Shown here: in pieces, positions 47,307-56,559 of the stretch | Position numbering within the stretch: the stretch's first letter is position 1 | Layout of the letters: the number at the start of each line of letters is the position of its first letter | NCBI RefSeq assembly: GCF_009740395.1 | Contig: NZ_WOXT01000001.1 | Span: forward strand, 678,464-742,463 | Reading direction: 5' to 3' | Length of the DNA: 64,000 nt | Source: Noviluteimonas gilva | GTDB lineage: Bacteria > Pseudomonadota > Gammaproteobacteria > Xanthomonadales > Xanthomonadaceae | Notes under the pieces: generated by a model | Database searches by the model: none | What the model was told of the DNA's origin: nothing | Seen by the model: only the letters and a program-made list of their open reading frames with translations | Position numbers and translations under genes: made by a program

Positions 47307-47795
47307 TCAGCCAGGCGCGCGCTGCAACGACACGCGCTTGCCGCCCGGCAAGGCTTGCGTGCCGACTTCGGCGAACCCGTAGCGCGCGTGGAATCGACGC
47401 GAGGCTTCGTTCGGTGGATCGATGTCGAACTCGCAGGTCACGCTCGACACATGCGCGTCGCGCGCGAAGGCGAACAGATCGTCGTACAGCCGCGCACCGA
47501 ACCCGCGACCCTGGTGCGCCTGCGCAACGACGACGCGATCGACATAGAGAAACGCTTCGTACCGCGCATCGAACCACCGGTAGTTGACGCTGTCGTAGTC
47601 GGCACCCTCACGGAATGCGAGCAGGAAGGCGACCACCACGCCGTCTTCGTCCACCACGCGCCCGTAGGCCGATTGCGCGAGCAGATGCGCGTAACGCGCC
47701 GCATCCATCGGGCTGAGCACGGCTTCCGATTCGAGATTGAGCGCCAGGATCGCAGGCGTATCGGCAGCGACGATGTTGCGCACGCGCAGGCTCAT
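47307..47795 (-). CDS. GNAT-family N-acetyltransferase
   Basis: A 162-residue GNAT fold. The acetyl-CoA loop is VVAQAHQGRGFGARLYDDLF, with QGRGFG as the pyrophosphate-binding motif. The final block CEFDIDPPNEASRRFHARYGF is the usual GNAT end. The ATG overlaps the rep stop by 4 bases (ATGA), which fixes the start. The substrate is unknown. Confidence 0.88.
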   Translation of the reverse strand: MSLRVRNIVAADTPAILALNLESEAVLSPMDAARYAHLLAQSAYGRVVDEDGVVVAFLLAFREGADYDSVNYRWFDARYEAFLYVDRVVVAQAHQGRGFGARLYDDLFAFARDAHVSSVTCEFDIDPPNEASRRFHARYGFAEVGTQALPGGKRVSLQRAPG

Positions 47796-49771
47796 GCGTC
47801 GAGCAACGCGCGAATGGCGGCGAAGCCCGCGCTCGCGCGTTCCTTCTTCTGCGACGCATCGGCTTCCGGATCGGCGCCGTCGCGCTGCACTTCGGCGGCG
47901 GGCAGCTCGTCGATGAAGCGGCTCGGCAGCAAGCGCTGCTTCTCGCCCCATCGCTGCGCCTCGCGCGAATGCGAGAGCCACAACTGCTCCTTCGCGCGCG
48001 TGATGCCGACGTACATCAGGCGGCGTTCTTCGTCGATGCGGCCCTCTTCGATCGACGCGTCGTGCGGCAAGTTGCCGTCTTCGACGCCGACGATGAAGAC
48101 GTAGCGGAATTCCAGGCCCTTCGCCGCATGCAGCGACATCAGGCGCACCTGGTTGCCCGCGTCTCCCTTGTCGGCGTGCGAGAGCAGCGCGAGCGCGGCC
48201 GCGAGTTCACCGGGACCCGAGGTCTTCGGCCCATCGAACCAATCGGCGAGTTCGTCGAGGTTCTGGCGGCGACGCAGGAACGTCGCTTCATCCTTGCACT
48301 GCGCGCGCACCATCGCGAGCAGGCCGGACTTCTCGTTGAGCTTGCGCACGAGTTCGGCCGGCGGCATGCGCGCCGCATCGCTGCGCAAACCCTTCAGCAA
48401 ATCCGCGAGCGCCTGCAGCGAGTTCGCCGCGCGCGGCTGGAGTTGCTTCAAAAGACCGACCGATTCGGACGCGCGCGACAAAGGCAGATGCGCCTGGTGC
48501 GCCATTTCGGCGAGCTTGGCGAGTGTCGTCGCGCCAACGCCGCGATTGGGCGACTGCACCGCGCGCAGGAACGCCGCGTCGTCTTCGGGATTGGCGATAC
48601 AACGCAGCCACGCCATCGCATCCTTCACTTCACCGCGGTCGAGGAACGCCGTGCCGCCGGTCAGGTGATAGGGCACGCGCAACAACTGCATCGCCTTTTC
48701 CAACGCACGCGACTGATGATTGCCGCGGAACAGGACGCAGAAATCGCTCCACGGCGCACCACGCGATTGGTTGAAGAAGTGGATCTGGTCGGCGACCTTC
48801 TCCGCTTCATGCGCGCTGTCGCGGCATTCCCACACGCGGATGCGCTCGCCGTCGGCCTGGTCGCTCCACAGCGTCTTGGGATGCTCGTGCGGATTGTTGG
48901 CGATCAGCGCGTTCGCCGCGCGCAGCACGCGATTGCTGCAGCGGTAGTTCTGTTCGAGCTTGACGATCTTCAGCGCGGGATAGTCGCGTCCGAGTTCAAG
49001 CAGGTTGTCCGGATTGGCGCCGCGCCAGGCGTAGATCGACTGGTCGTCGTCGCCCACGCAGGTGAAATCGCCGCGCGGGCCGGCGATCGCCTTGAGCAGG
49101 CGGTACTGCGCGTCGTTGGTGTCCTGGCATTCGTCGACGAGCAGGTAGCCGATGCGTTCGCGCCACGCGAGCACGGCTTCTTCGTCGGATTCCAGCAACT
49201 GCACGGGCAGGCGGATGAGGTCGTCGAAGTCGACGGCGTTGAACGCGGTCAAACGTTGCTGGTAGCGCGCGTAAAGCGCGGCGGCTTCGCGTTCGCGAAC
49301 GCTCTGCGCGGCTTCGGCGGCCTGCTCGGGCGAAAGGCCGGCGTTCTTCGCGCGCGAGATCAGGTTCTTCGCGGCTTCGAGCACGTCGGGCTTGCTGCCG
49401 GGCGGCAACAGGTCCTTCAACTGCGCCGTGCTGTCGTCGGCATCGAAGATCGAAAACCCGCGACGCAGGCCGAGCTTGACGTGCTCGATCTGCAACAGCT
49501 TCAGCCCGAGCGCATGGAAGGTGCAGATCGTAAGGCCTTCGGCCGCGTCGCCCTTGATCCGCTTGGCCACGCGCTCCTTCATCTCGCGCGCGGACTTGTT
49601 GGTGAAGGTGATCGCCGCGATACGGCGCGCCGGCATGCGCCCGGAGGTGATGAGGTGCGCGATCTTCTCCACGATCACGCGCGTCTTGCCGCTGCCTGCA
49701 CCCGCCAGCACCAAGAGCGGACCGTCGACGTGCGCGACAGCCTGGCGTTGGGGAGGATTGAGGCCGTGCAA
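47792..49771 (-). CDS. rep: ATP-dependent DNA helicase Rep
   Basis: A UvrD/Rep superfamily 1A helicase of 659 residues. Walker A AGAGSGKT is at 23-30, with LVDECQDTND (Walker B), VGDDDQSIYAWRGA (motif III) and VRLMSLHAAKGLEFRYVFIVG (motif V). Length and motif order match Rep rather than UvrD or PcrA. Rep moves 3'-5' and helps replication forks past bound proteins. It is divergent from tdk and coupled to the acetyltransferase gene. Confidence 0.94.
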   Translation of the reverse strand: MHGLNPPQRQAVAHVDGPLLVLAGAGSGKTRVIVEKIAHLITSGRMPARRIAAITFTNKSAREMKERVAKRIKGDAAEGLTICTFHALGLKLLQIEHVKLGLRRGFSIFDADDSTAQLKDLLPPGSKPDVLEAAKNLISRAKNAGLSPEQAAEAAQSVREREAAALYARYQQRLTAFNAVDFDDLIRLPVQLLESDEEAVLAWRERIGYLLVDECQDTNDAQYRLLKAIAGPRGDFTCVGDDDQSIYAWRGANPDNLLELGRDYPALKIVKLEQNYRCSNRVLRAANALIANNPHEHPKTLWSDQADGERIRVWECRDSAHEAEKVADQIHFFNQSRGAPWSDFCVLFRGNHQSRALEKAMQLLRVPYHLTGGTAFLDRGEVKDAMAWLRCIANPEDDAAFLRAVQSPNRGVGATTLAKLAEMAHQAHLPLSRASESVGLLKQLQPRAANSLQALADLLKGLRSDAARMPPAELVRKLNEKSGLLAMVRAQCKDEATFLRRRQNLDELADWFDGPKTSGPGELAAALALLSHADKGDAGNQVRLMSLHAAKGLEFRYVFIVGVEDGNLPHDASIEEGRIDEERRLMYVGITRAKEQLWLSHSREAQRWGEKQRLLPSRFIDELPAAEVQRDGADPEADASQKKERASAGFAAIRALLDA

Positions 49772-49823
49772 GGGAGCTCCGTGGTCGGGCGCGGGGCGGC
49801 GCAGTTTAGCCGGTCTGGTCCCG

Positions 49824-49829
49824 CATAAT
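49824..49829 (+). promoter_or_regulatory. -10 box for a leaderless tdk transcript
   Basis: CATAAT ends seven bases before the ATG at 49837 and no Shine-Dalgarno stretch is seen. Confidence 0.4.
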
Positions 49830-49836
49830 TGCGTCC

Positions 49837-50460
49837 ATGGCCAAGCTCTATTTCTACTACTCCGCGATGAATGCGGGGAAGACCACGACCCTGCTGCAGT
49901 CCGCGCACAACTACCGCGAACGCGGCATGCGCGTGCTCATCTTCACGCCCGCGCTGGACGACCGCGCCGGCAAGGCGGGCCTGGTCGCCTCGCGCATCGG
50001 GTTGCAGTCCGAAGGCGTCGCATTCGGTCGCGGCGACGACCTGCAGGCCCGCGTGGAGGCGGACATCACCGCGCACGGCAAGCTCGATTGCGTACTGGTG
50101 GACGAAGCGCAGTTCCTCACCAAGCCGCAGGTGTGGCAATTGAGCGAAGTCGTCGACCAATTGCGCATCCCCGTGCTCTGTTACGGCTTGCGCACGGATT
50201 TCCGCGGCGAGTTGTTCGAAGGCAGCCAGTACCTGCTCGCCTGGGCGGACGAACTCACCGAAATCAAGACGATCTGCCACACCGGCAAGAAGGCGACGAT
50301 GACCGTGCGCATCGACGGGCAGGGCCACGCGGTCTCGGCCGGCCCGCAGGTGGAGATCGGCGGCAACGATCGCTACGTGTCGGTCTCGCGCGCGGAGTTC
50401 AAGAAGGTGATGCGCGGGGAAGGCACGATCGATCCGATGCAGCCTTCGCTGCTGGACTGA
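49837..50460 (+). CDS. tdk: Thymidine kinase
   Basis: The enzyme phosphorylates thymidine with ATP in the salvage pathway. The P-loop [11 protein letters not shown] follows the start directly, with the DEAQFL block ([14 protein letters not shown]) and [10 protein letters not shown], as in type II thymidine kinases. Length is 207 residues. It converges on the kinase gene at 50465 with four bases between the stops. Confidence 0.96.
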   Translation: MAKLYFYYSAMNAGKTTTLLQSAHNYRERGMRVLIFTPALDDRAGKAGLVASRIGLQSEGVAFGRGDDLQARVEADITAHGKLDCVLVDEAQFLTKPQVWQLSEVVDQLRIPVLCYGLRTDFRGELFEGSQYLLAWADELTEIKTICHTGKKATMTVRIDGQGHAVSAGPQVEIGGNDRYVSVSRAEFKKVMRGEGTIDPMQPSLLD

Positions 50461-50464
50461 GCGC

Positions 50465-53290
50465 CTACTGCATCGACGGCGGTGCGCACGCCGTGCGGAT
50501 CGCCGCCACTTCGCGCGGCAGGCGTCCGCCTTGCGGCAGGCTCGCGTGCAATTCGTTCGCCAGCGCGTCGAGATTCGCGCGCGCTTGCGCGGCGTCGGCG
50601 CCGCGGCACTCCGCTTCACCCAGGTAGGCGCGCGCGCGCCAGCGCAGATTGCGCGGTTCGCTGCCGCCCGTCGGGGCCGCGGTGGCCATGCGTTGCAGGG
50701 TTGCGATGGCCTTGGCGTCGCCGTCGCGCGCCTGTTCGCGCGCCAGCGACAGTTCCATCGCCTGCGTGTCCATCGCGGGCTGCCCTTCGGCATTGCGCGA
50801 CAACGTGGCCGCGCGCGACAGGCGCGCCTTCGCACCGGCGTGGTCGCCTTCGGTGGCGAGGATCAGACCGTGCGCATATTCGACGTCCGCCACGAACGGA
50901 TGCTTCAACCCGAGCTGCGCGACCGCCAGTTGCGCGGCCTGCGCGACTTCGGCGCGCGCTTCATCCACGCGTCCGAGCGCCTGCAACACCTGCGCATGTT
51001 CGGCCATCGCGCGCACCATGCGCGTGCGCGCCGACGACGTGCGCCAGATCGCGACCGCCTGCCCGAGATCGCGTTCGGCTTCCTCCAGTCGACCCTGCTC
51101 CCACGCCAGCATGCCCAGCGTGTAGAAACTCGCGCCGACATCGACGTGTCGCTCGCCCACGCGTTCGATCAGCAGCGGCGTGGTGTCGCGCAGATCGCGC
51201 TCGGCGACGTCGAGCCAGCCTTGCTCCATGTACACCGACGCGCGCTGGCGATGCAGTGCGAGCGTCGTCGGGTGGCGTTCGCCGAGCAGTTCGGCCGACA
51301 GCGCGAGTGCGGCGTCGACCGATTTCGCGGCTTCGCCCGGCAGGCCCTTTTCGCGCAGCAGGATCGCGATGCGGCGATGGATCTGGATCGCGAGCGGATG
51401 CCGTTCGCCCACGCGTTGCTGCAGGAAGGCCAATGCGTTGCGCAGGCTTGCGAGCGCGACGTCGGACTTGCCCGCGTCGGCGTCGACGTTGGCCAGGTCG
51501 AACAGGTTTTCCGCAACCCCCGCTTCGTCGTCGAGCGTTTCGCGACGGATCGTCATCGAGTACTCGAGCAACTGCCGCGCACCATTGAACTCGCCCACGG
51601 TGCTGCGGCAGCGCGCGAGTTGCGAATAGAACTCGGCGACCTGCGCGGGCAATTGCGATTGCTCGCGGCGCGCGCGTTCCATCCACGGCTGCATCGCATC
51701 GATGCACTTGCGCGGGTCGTCCAACTGCCGATGCGCGAGGCCCTGCTGCGTGGCCGCTTCGATCTGCAGGCTTGCCGGCGCGTCGTCGCCGACGGACTTG
51801 AGGATCTCCGCCTGGCGATTGAGCAACGACATCGCTTCGGGATAATCGCCCAGGCCCAACCGCAGGCGCGCGATGATGCCGAACACTTCGGCGCGCGCGA
51901 GCGGTTGCCGCGCGAGTTCGCTGTTGGCGCGCACGATGCCGTTGTCGAGCAGCGAGCGCATGTCGATCGCATCGTCGCGCGGCGCCGCGCCGGCGCCTTC
52001 GAACAGGCCGATGACGAAATCCTGCAATGCCTGCGCGCGTGCGGTTTCCTGCACCGCCTGTTGTCCCTGCCACGCGACGATGGTGAGCGCCGCGCCGAGC
52101 ACGCCGGTCACGACGATGCCGGTCGCCAGCGCCCAGCGATGGCGGATGACGTACTTGCGCAGGCGATAGCCGACGCTCTGCGGACGCGCGAGCACCGGCT
52201 TGCCGGCGAGATAACGCTCCAGGTCCAGCGACATCGCTTCGACCGACGGATAACGCTGCTCCGGCTTCTTCGCCAGCGCCTTGAGCACGATGTTGTCGAG
52301 ATCGCCGGTGACGTTGCGCGCGCGACGCCGCAGCATCGGCGTGTCGCCATCGCCCGCGTCGGCCTGGCGTTGCAGCGCGGACGACGGTTTGGTCGGATCG
52401 CCCTGCAGGATCGCTTCTTCCCACTCGGCGTCGGTCTGGCGCTTGAGGCGATAGGGTTTGGCGTCGGCGAGCAATTCGTAGAGCACGACGCCGAGCGAAT
52501 ACACGTCGGTCATCGTCGACACGGGTTCGCCGCGCACCTGCTCGGGCGCTGCATAGTGCAGCGTGAACGCGCGCACGCCGGTGCGCGTCTGCTCCGGCGC
52601 GGCGAGGTCGGTGTCGATGAGTTTTGCGATGCCGAAGTCGAGCAGGCGCACGTCGCCGGCGGGCGTGACGAGGATGTTCGACGGTTTGAGGTCGCGGTGG
52701 ACGATCAGGTTCGCGTGCGCGTGCGAGACCGCGTCGCACACCTGGTGGAACAGGTCGAGCCGCGATTCCAGCGAGAGGCGATGCGCGCGGCAGTAATCGG
52801 TGATCGGCTCGCCTTCGATGTATTCGAGCGCGAGATACGGCTGATGATCGTGGCTCATGCCCGCGTCGAGCAGGCGCGCGATGTGCGGATGCGCCAGGCG
52901 CGCGAGGATCTGTCGTTCGCGGGTGAAGCGCAGGCGCAGGTTCGGATCGACCAGGCCCGGGCGCAACAGCTTGAGCGCGACGCGACGCTGATACAGGCCG
53001 TCGGCGCGCGCGGCCAGCCACACCTGGCCCATGCCGCCTTCGCCGAGCATGCGTTCGAGGCGATACGGGCCGACTTCCACGCCGGGGCGCGGGCCGGGCA
53101 AGGGCGCGACGAGCGGCTCGGAGAGGAAGTCCTCGCGATCGGTTTCGAGCTTGAGCAGTTCTTCGAGGTCGTCCGCGGTCTGCGGATCCTCTTCGCGCAT
53201 CAGGCGCAGGCTGCGTTCGCGTTCGTCGTCGTCCAGCTCGAACAGCGCATCGAGCAGCGGAGACAACCGTTGCCAGCGCTCGGGGTCCAT
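50465..53290 (-). CDS. Membrane Ser/Thr protein kinase with C-terminal TPR region
   Basis: A 941-residue protein. Residues 75-365 are a Hanks-type kinase: P-loop GEGGMGQV (83-90), ATP Lys107 (VALK), catalytic HRD at 198-200, DFG at 218-220 and APE near 248-250, all intact. One membrane helix follows at 386-407. The rest (about 420-930) is a series of helical pairs of TPR type with typical Leu/Ala spacing. With one helix, the kinase is cytoplasmic and the TPR half periplasmic. The start at 53290 is 11 bases after the sigma factor stop and has GGGG before it. The pair resembles PknS-EcfK of Xanthomonas citri. Confidence 0.9.
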   Translation of the reverse strand: MDPERWQRLSPLLDALFELDDDERERSLRLMREEDPQTADDLEELLKLETDREDFLSEPLVAPLPGPRPGVEVGPYRLERMLGEGGMGQVWLAARADGLYQRRVALKLLRPGLVDPNLRLRFTRERQILARLAHPHIARLLDAGMSHDHQPYLALEYIEGEPITDYCRAHRLSLESRLDLFHQVCDAVSHAHANLIVHRDLKPSNILVTPAGDVRLLDFGIAKLIDTDLAAPEQTRTGVRAFTLHYAAPEQVRGEPVSTMTDVYSLGVVLYELLADAKPYRLKRQTDAEWEEAILQGDPTKPSSALQRQADAGDGDTPMLRRRARNVTGDLDNIVLKALAKKPEQRYPSVEAMSLDLERYLAGKPVLARPQSVGYRLRKYVIRHRWALATGIVVTGVLGAALTIVAWQGQQAVQETARAQALQDFVIGLFEGAGAAPRDDAIDMRSLLDNGIVRANSELARQPLARAEVFGIIARLRLGLGDYPEAMSLLNRQAEILKSVGDDAPASLQIEAATQQGLAHRQLDDPRKCIDAMQPWMERARREQSQLPAQVAEFYSQLARCRSTVGEFNGARQLLEYSMTIRRETLDDEAGVAENLFDLANVDADAGKSDVALASLRNALAFLQQRVGERHPLAIQIHRRIAILLREKGLPGEAAKSVDAALALSAELLGERHPTTLALHRQRASVYMEQGWLDVAERDLRDTTPLLIERVGERHVDVGASFYTLGMLAWEQGRLEEAERDLGQAVAIWRTSSARTRMVRAMAEHAQVLQALGRVDEARAEVAQAAQLAVAQLGLKHPFVADVEYAHGLILATEGDHAGAKARLSRAATLSRNAEGQPAMDTQAMELSLAREQARDGDAKAIATLQRMATAAPTGGSEPRNLRWRARAYLGEAECRGADAAQARANLDALANELHASLPQGGRLPREVAAIRTACAPPSMQ

Positions 53291-53301
53291 CACCGTCCCC
53301 G

Positions 53302-53865
53302 TCAACTGTCCTTCAAGGACGCGAGCAGGAACAGGCGCGCCTTCTGCCAATCGCGCCGGATGCTGCGTTCGGACCGCTTGAGCAGCGCGGCGATCTCCAG
53401 TTCCGAGAGGCCGGCGAAGTAACGCAGCTCGACCACCTGCGCCAGGCGCGCATCGACCGCGGCCAAACGCGTCAGGGCGGTATCGAGGCCCAGGGTTTCT
53501 TCATCCAGGCGCAGGCCGCCTTCGACTTCCTCGGGCAGCTCGGTCACGCGATGCAGGTCGCCGCCGCGTTTCTGCGCCAGGCGCTGGCGCGCGTAGTCGA
53601 CGACCACGCTGCGCATCGCGGAGGCGGCATAGGCGAAAAAGTGCGCGCGATCGTCGAACTGCGCCGAATTGCGGCCAACGAGCTTGAGGTAGGCCTCGTG
53701 CACCAGCGCGGTCGCATCGAGCGTGTGCCCGTGCTGGCCGGCGAGTTGGCGGCGGGCCATCGAGTGCAGTTCCTGGTAAAGGGTGGCCAGGACACGGTCC
53801 AGCGCGCCACGGTCTCCGTCGCGTGCAGCGTCCAGCAACTCCGTAATGTCTGCCGTCTCGGACAT
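53302..53865 (-). CDS. ECF sigma factor linked to a Ser/Thr kinase
   Basis: A 187-residue sigma factor with region 2 ([31 protein letters not shown] and the DNA-melting YARQRLAQKRGG area) and region 4 (LRYFAGLSELEIAALLKRSERSIRRDW). It has no sigma region 3 and no anti-sigma gene beside it. The full-length match is to the TIGR02999/ECF43-type group. Members next to a Ser/Thr kinase are activated by phosphorylation; in Xanthomonas citri the pair PknS-EcfK controls type VI secretion. GGGGAAAA before the ATG sets the start. Confidence 0.9.
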   Translation of the reverse strand: MSETADITELLDAARDGDRGALDRVLATLYQELHSMARRQLAGQHGHTLDATALVHEAYLKLVGRNSAQFDDRAHFFAYAASAMRSVVVDYARQRLAQKRGGDLHRVTELPEEVEGGLRLDEETLGLDTALTRLAAVDARLAQVVELRYFAGLSELEIAALLKRSERSIRRDWQKARLFLLASLKDS

Positions 53866-53939
53866 TTTTCCCCTCAGGCGCCGGAATATACCCGCGTTGG
53901 GCGATGCCTGCCTCGGTAGATCGTGGGTGGCAGGCGGTT

Positions 53940-54767
53940 TCAGCGCTGGCAGCGGGGGCACCAGACGGTGGTCCGCTGGCCGATCGTGCCTTCCTTCATC
54001 GCTTTTCCGCACCGCGGGCAGGGCTCCCCGCCGCGCCCGTAGGCGGCCAATTCGAGCTCGAAATACCCCGGCAGGCCATCGGGGCTGATGAAGTCCCGCA
54101 GCGTGGTGCCGCCCCGCTCGATCGCGTAAGCCAGGATCCGCTTCACCGCGTCGGACAGGGCGTGGTAGCGCTCGCGCGAGACCTTCCCGGCCTCGCGCAG
54201 GGGTGAGATCCCCGCCTCGAACAGGGCCTCGGCCGCATAGATGTTGCCCACCCCGACCACGATCCCCTGGTCCATCAGGAAGGTCTTGACCGGCGCCTTC
54301 CGGCCCCGGCTGCGGGCGAAGAGGTAGTCCCCGTCGAAGGCGTCGGACAGCGGCTCGGGGCCCAGGCCGCGCAGGAGCTCGTGGACCTCGCCCGGCGGCT
54401 GCCAGAGCAGGCAGCCGAAGCGCCGGGGATCGTTGAAGCGCAGGACGCGGCCCTTCGTGCGCCCACGGTCGGCGAGCTTGAGGTCGACGTGGTCGTGCGC
54501 TTCCACGGGTGTGTCGGCCGGTAGCACGCGCAGGCTTCCCGACATTCCGAGGTGCAGCAGCGCGCTGCCGACCTCGGTGTCGAGCAGCAGGTATTTCGCG
54601 CGCCGACGAACGGAATCGATCCGCCGACCGGGGAGCAAGGCCGCAATCTCTGGCGGAATCGGCCAGCGCAGATCCGGACGACGCAACACGACGTCTGCGA
54701 CGACGCGCCCTTCAACGTGCGGCGCCAGGCCGCGCCGGGTGGTTTCGACTTCAGGCAATTCGGGCAT
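53940..54767 (-). CDS. mutM: Formamidopyrimidine-DNA glycosylase MutM
   Basis: MutM removes oxidised purines such as 8-oxoguanine and nicks the DNA. The start [13 protein letters not shown] holds the catalytic Pro after Met removal and Glu. The C-terminal four-Cys zinc finger (CPRCGKAM ... CPRCQR) is complete. Length is 275 residues. It lies 74 bases before the ECF sigma gene on the same strand. Confidence 0.97.
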   Translation of the reverse strand: MPELPEVETTRRGLAPHVEGRVVADVVLRRPDLRWPIPPEIAALLPGRRIDSVRRRAKYLLLDTEVGSALLHLGMSGSLRVLPADTPVEAHDHVDLKLADRGRTKGRVLRFNDPRRFGCLLWQPPGEVHELLRGLGPEPLSDAFDGDYLFARSRGRKAPVKTFLMDQGIVVGVGNIYAAEALFEAGISPLREAGKVSRERYHALSDAVKRILAYAIERGGTTLRDFISPDGLPGYFELELAAYGRGGEPCPRCGKAMKEGTIGQRTTVWCPRCQR

Positions 54768-54827
54768 GGAGGCGAGTTTGCAGCGATTCGCGTGGACTCA
54801 TGAGATGGGGCGTGAAAGCGGCCGAAG

Positions 54828-54841
54828 CAACGTGAACGTTG
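54828..54841. promoter_or_regulatory. Palindromic candidate operator upstream of the desaturase
   Basis: CAACGT-GA-ACGTTG is a perfect 6-bp inverted repeat with a 2-base centre, 117 bases before the desaturase start. The layout suits a TetR-type regulator; a link to DesT/FabR-type regulators of fatty acid genes is only a guess. Confidence 0.4.
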
Positions 54842-54957
54842 TTATCCGGTCTGAACACCCCCATCACGAATCTGCGCCGTACGCGGGCGCATGGGTAATC
54901 GCTGGTGGCATGATGCCTTCGGGATGAAATGCCCTGTTTTTTTCATGCGGAGTCACG

Positions 54958-56154
54958 ATGCAAGCTCTACTCGATTTCCTCGGCGGCGGCCTGCTGCAAT
55001 TCGGCTGGGTCGGCCTGTTGGTCTACCTGCTGGTCGCCACGCAGCTGACGATCTTCTCGGTCACGCTGTACCTGCACCGCAGCCAGGCGCATCGCGGCGT
55101 CGACTTCCATCCGGTGCTCGCGCACTTCTTCCGTTTCTGGACGTGGATCACCACGTCGATGATCACGAAGGAATGGGCGGCGATCCATCGCAAGCACCAC
55201 GCCAAGTGCGAGACCGAAGAAGATCCGCACAGCCCGATGCACAAGGGCATCAAGACCGTCTTCTGGCGCGGCGTTGAACTGTACCGCGAAGCGCGCGGCG
55301 ATCGCGAGTCGATCGAGAAGTACGGCAAGGGCTGCCCGGAAGACTGGATCGAGCGCAAGGTCTACACGCCGCACGCGACGATGGGCCCGACGCTGTTGCT
55401 CTTCATCAGCTTCGCGCTGTTCGGCATCCCGGGCGTGGCCGTGTGGGCGATCCAGATGCTGTGGATCCCGTTCTGGGCCGCGGGCGTCGTCAACGGCCTC
55501 GGCCATTGGTGGGGCTACCGCAACTTCGAGACCACCGACACCGCGACCAACCTCACCCCGTGGGGCGTGTGGATCGGCGGCGAGGAGCTACACAACAACC
55601 ACCACGCCTTCCCGAGCTCGGCGAAGTTCGCGCTGCGCAAGTTCGAAGTCGACATCGGCTGGGGCGTCATCAAGATGTTCGAATCGATCGGCATGGCCAA
55701 GGTGCTGCGCGTTGCGCCGACCCTCGACGTGCGCCCGAACATCAACGTGCCCGATACCGAGACGATCAAGGCGTTGCTCGCGCATCGCTTCCAGGCGATG
55801 ACCGACTTCCAGCGCAACGTGCTCAAGCCGGCGTTGAAGGAAGAAGCGCAGGCCACCGGCGGCAAGCTGCGCGCCATGCTCCCGCGCCAGCTGCGCAAGG
55901 GCCTGAGCGACGACGGCCGTTGGCTGCAGCCCGATGCACGCCAGCAGATGCAGGAATGGGTGGCGGCGCGTCCGCGCATCCGTGCGCTGGTCGAACATCG
56001 CGCCCGCCTGGCCGCCGTGCTCGAAGCGCGTGGCAACGACGCCGCGGCCACGCTGCAGAACCTGCAGCAGTGGTGCAAGGACGCCGAAGCCAGCGGTATC
56101 CGCGCGCTGCAGGACTTCTCGGCGCGCCTGAAGGGCTACCAGCTCCAGGCCTGA
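54958..56154 (+). CDS. Membrane fatty acid (acyl-CoA/acyl-lipid) desaturase
   Basis: A 398-residue desaturase with the three His boxes that hold two irons: box 1 His40/His45 (HRSQAH), box 2 His77/His80-81 (HRKHH) and box 3 His212/His215-216 (HNNHH). Four hydrophobic segments surround them. A C-terminal extension of about 100 residues beyond the core is helical and charged. It would put a double bond into a saturated acyl chain, probably delta-9, at the inner membrane. GGAG five bases before the ATG supports the start. Confidence 0.9.
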   Translation: MQALLDFLGGGLLQFGWVGLLVYLLVATQLTIFSVTLYLHRSQAHRGVDFHPVLAHFFRFWTWITTSMITKEWAAIHRKHHAKCETEEDPHSPMHKGIKTVFWRGVELYREARGDRESIEKYGKGCPEDWIERKVYTPHATMGPTLLLFISFALFGIPGVAVWAIQMLWIPFWAAGVVNGLGHWWGYRNFETTDTATNLTPWGVWIGGEELHNNHHAFPSSAKFALRKFEVDIGWGVIKMFESIGMAKVLRVAPTLDVRPNINVPDTETIKALLAHRFQAMTDFQRNVLKPALKEEAQATGGKLRAMLPRQLRKGLSDDGRWLQPDARQQMQEWVAARPRIRALVEHRARLAAVLEARGNDAAATLQNLQQWCKDAEASGIRALQDFSARLKGYQLQA

Positions 56155-56522
56155 TGCGCGCAACGCTGCACTGTTCAAGAAACCCCGCACGTTCGCGTGC
56201 GGGGTTTTTCTTTGCCTGTTTACTGGCGATAGCGCCCGCCTTCGCACAGGTCACCGCCAGCAGCGAGTACCTGGCGCGCATGGACACCGACCACGACGCC
56301 CGCGTCTCGCTGCTCGAATACCAGGATTGGCTGAGCTACGCGTTCGATGCGATGGACGCCGACCACGACGGCACGCTCTCGCCCGCCGAGCAACCGGGCG
56401 GCCGTGGCAAGCCGCTCACGCGCGAAGCGCACCGCACGCGCCTGGCCGACGCTTTCGGTCGGCAGGACGCCAACAAGGACGGCGTGCTGAGCGCCGCCGA
56501 ACTCGCCGCCCCGCCGCGTTGA
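56154..56522 (+). CDS. EF-hand protein with signal peptide
   Basis: A 122-residue exported protein: signal [16 protein letters not shown], then three EF-hand-type calcium loops, [26 protein letters not shown] and [13 protein letters not shown], with acidic residues at positions 1, 3, 5 and 12 mostly kept. It is probably a periplasmic calcium sensor or buffer. The ATG shares one base with the desaturase stop (TGATG) and is the only possible start upstream of the signal. A perfect terminator lies inside the codons for the signal peptide. Confidence 0.75.
   Translation: MRATLHCSRNPARSRAGFFFACLLAIAPAFAQVTASSEYLARMDTDHDARVSLLEYQDWLSYAFDAMDADHDGTLSPAEQPGGRGKPLTREAHRTRLADAFGRQDANKDGVLSAAELAAPPR
56181..56209 (+). 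terminator. Terminator within the EF-hand signal-peptide codons
   Basis: AACCCCGCACG, loop TTCG, CGTGCGGGGTT forms an 11-bp perfect stem followed by a T-run. It lies 27 bases after the desaturase stop but inside the EF-hand reading frame; the T-run encodes the Phe residues of the signal peptide. Confidence 0.85.
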
Positions 56523-56559
56523 GGGCAAACTGTCGGCCCACGTCGCTAGGTGGTGCCGC

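Noticed and set aside
50531-53422. A 963-codon open frame opposite the Ser/Thr kinase
   Set aside because: The kinase motifs on the minus strand are decisive; the mirror frame has none.
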